A stretch of 64,000 nucleotides of DNA from Raoultibacter massiliensis (lineage in GTDB: Bacteria > Actinomycetota > Coriobacteriia > Coriobacteriales > Eggerthellaceae), in contig NZ_LT962671.1 in NCBI RefSeq assembly GCF_900199545.1, positions 356,398 to 420,397 on the forward strand, given 5' to 3'. The notes beneath the pieces are model-generated. The model saw only the letters and a list, made by a program, of their open reading frames with translations. It searched no databases and was not told the DNA's origin. Every line of letters starts with the position of its first letter. Position 1 is the first letter of the stretch. Below are positions 63,458 to 64,000 of the stretch, one piece after another. A program made the translations under genes and the position numbers.

Positions 63458-63773
63458 CGGGCGCGGCTGGGACCCGAAAGCCGTCGAGTACGATCTCGGC
63501 GAAGCGGGGCCCGGCAAGAGCATCGTGATCGAGATTACCCGATCGGTCATGGTGCGCGTGCTCGACGATGAGAATTATCGTCGCTACAAGGCAGGGGAGG
63601 AGCCGATGGCATTTCAGGGACGTCTGCACGCCTCGCCGTATCGGTTCCCCCTGCCAAAAGAAGATCGCTGGCACGTGGTCATCGAACCGAATACCTATTC
63701 GGGTATTGCGGAGTTCAGGGTTCGCGTGCTCGATGATGCGGCCATTTCCGGGCAAGCGCGCTTTGTGCGCTGA
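63438..63773 (+). CDS. DUF1883-like protein (111 aa)
   Basis: It overlaps the chaperone gene by 20 bases, with GGAGGAGAC before its ATG, so it is translated with it. KSIVIEITRSVMVRVLDDENYRRYKAG, then KEDRWHVVIE and IAEFRVRVL resemble the single-domain DUF1883 family, a small beta-rich protein. Its role is unknown. The location between a molybdoenzyme chaperone and the next molybdoenzyme suggests a maturation or regulatory role, but this is inference. Confidence 0.75.
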   Translation: MSGLGPDGRGWDPKAVEYDLGEAGPGKSIVIEITRSVMVRVLDDENYRRYKAGEEPMAFQGRLHASPYRFPLPKEDRWHVVIEPNTYSGIAEFRVRVLDDAAISGQARFVR

Positions 63774-63830
63774 TTCGGATGCGGTCGCTGGTAGGTAAAA
63801 CGAAAATGCAATACGAGAAGGAGCGATAAC

Positions 63831-64000
63831 ATGCGAGAAGAGGATTACAAGGCTGCTGCCGTTGTAAAACTGGATTCGCTTTCAGATGTCAACGACATCG
63901 GTAAGCCATGGCGCTACGAGGACGAGGGACTCACCGTTACCCGCACTTGCCCCTGGTCGCCTCCGGGGTGCCATCCTGTGGGATGCGGTCTTAAGCTCTA
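63831..64000 (+). CDS. Molybdopterin oxidoreductase, DMSO reductase family (3' end outside window)
   Basis: It starts with GAAGGAG before the ATG. The first 56 residues show VNDIGKPWRYEDEGLTVTRTC, then WSPPGCHPVGCGLKL, as in the 6116 and 59971 enzymes. It is the first gene of, or a continuation of, the 59971 operon. Only the N-terminus is visible, so its partner and substrate cannot be judged. Confidence 0.88.
   Translation, partial: MREEDYKAAAVVKLDSLSDVNDIGKPWRYEDEGLTVTRTCPWSPPGCHPVGCGLKL

Overview
The window looks like a high-GC anaerobic actinobacterium of the Eggerthellaceae (Coriobacteriia; the Eggerthella, Gordonibacter, Adlercreutzia, Raoultibacter group). This is inferred from the dense set of DMSO-reductase-family molybdoenzymes with very short 4Fe-4S partner proteins, the LuxR regulators fused to a multi-helix membrane domain, the Tat-exported flavoprotein and the many MFS carriers. 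No rRNA, tRNA, CRISPR array, IS element or phage gene was seen.

Region by region. 1-12892: the end of one molybdoenzyme with its 4Fe-4S partner, two OFA-type MFS carriers, a second molybdoenzyme/4Fe-4S pair, a small Cys-rich protein, and a pair resembling pyrogallol hydroxytransferase (transhydroxylase). 12893-15329: a sparse stretch with one nuclease-like gene bracketed by two inverted pairs of a 30-bp repeat. 15330-19404: an MFS carrier translationally coupled to a Cys-rich small protein, then an XRE-cupin regulator with an AMP-forming acyl-CoA ligase. 19493-33193: a mirror-image accessory module. Two divergent units (Cys-rich protein, molybdoenzyme, 4Fe-4S partner) face each other across an AT-rich control region, followed by a MmgE/PrpD protein, two MFS carriers, two more Cys-rich proteins and a PucR-type regulator. 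33194-38815: an apparently frameshifted mini-gene, a fucose-isomerase-like protein, an ACP-like protein, a Tat/lipobox flavoprotein reductase and its likely PucR-type regulator. 38923-49437: a radical SAM protein, a G3E GTPase and a fused ArsM-like/ArsS-like protein, then two DASS (SLC13-type) carriers separated by a small membrane protein, an amidohydrolase and a LysR regulator. 49541-52980: a minus-strand operon of molybdoenzyme, 4Fe-4S partner and two Cys-rich proteins. 53143-64000: an XRE/zinc-ribbon regulator, an FKBP, a 57-residue acidic protein, MFS carriers, a membrane LuxR regulator, a molybdoenzyme/4Fe-4S pair, a TorD-type chaperone, a DUF1883-like protein, and the start of an eighth molybdoenzyme.

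The theme is a battery of cytoplasmic bis-MGD enzymes, probably acting on different dietary, host or plant-derived aromatic or other small molecules. Each comes with an 8-Cys electron-transfer protein, and carriers and specific regulators lie nearby. None of the visible molybdoenzymes has a Tat signal, and no membrane-anchor subunit is encoded, so they are likely soluble reductases, dehydroxylases or transhydroxylases. Substrates cannot be read from the sequence.

The most unusual signal is a set of eight tiny Cys-rich proteins lying beside or inside the molybdoenzyme and MFS units. Five begin with a C-x2-C-x2-C-x2-C head followed by a zinc-ribbon. Three begin MCFRPA, carry a zinc-ribbon, and end in a Pro/Ala/Gly tail, strongly period-3 in two of them. 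Their function is unknown to me.
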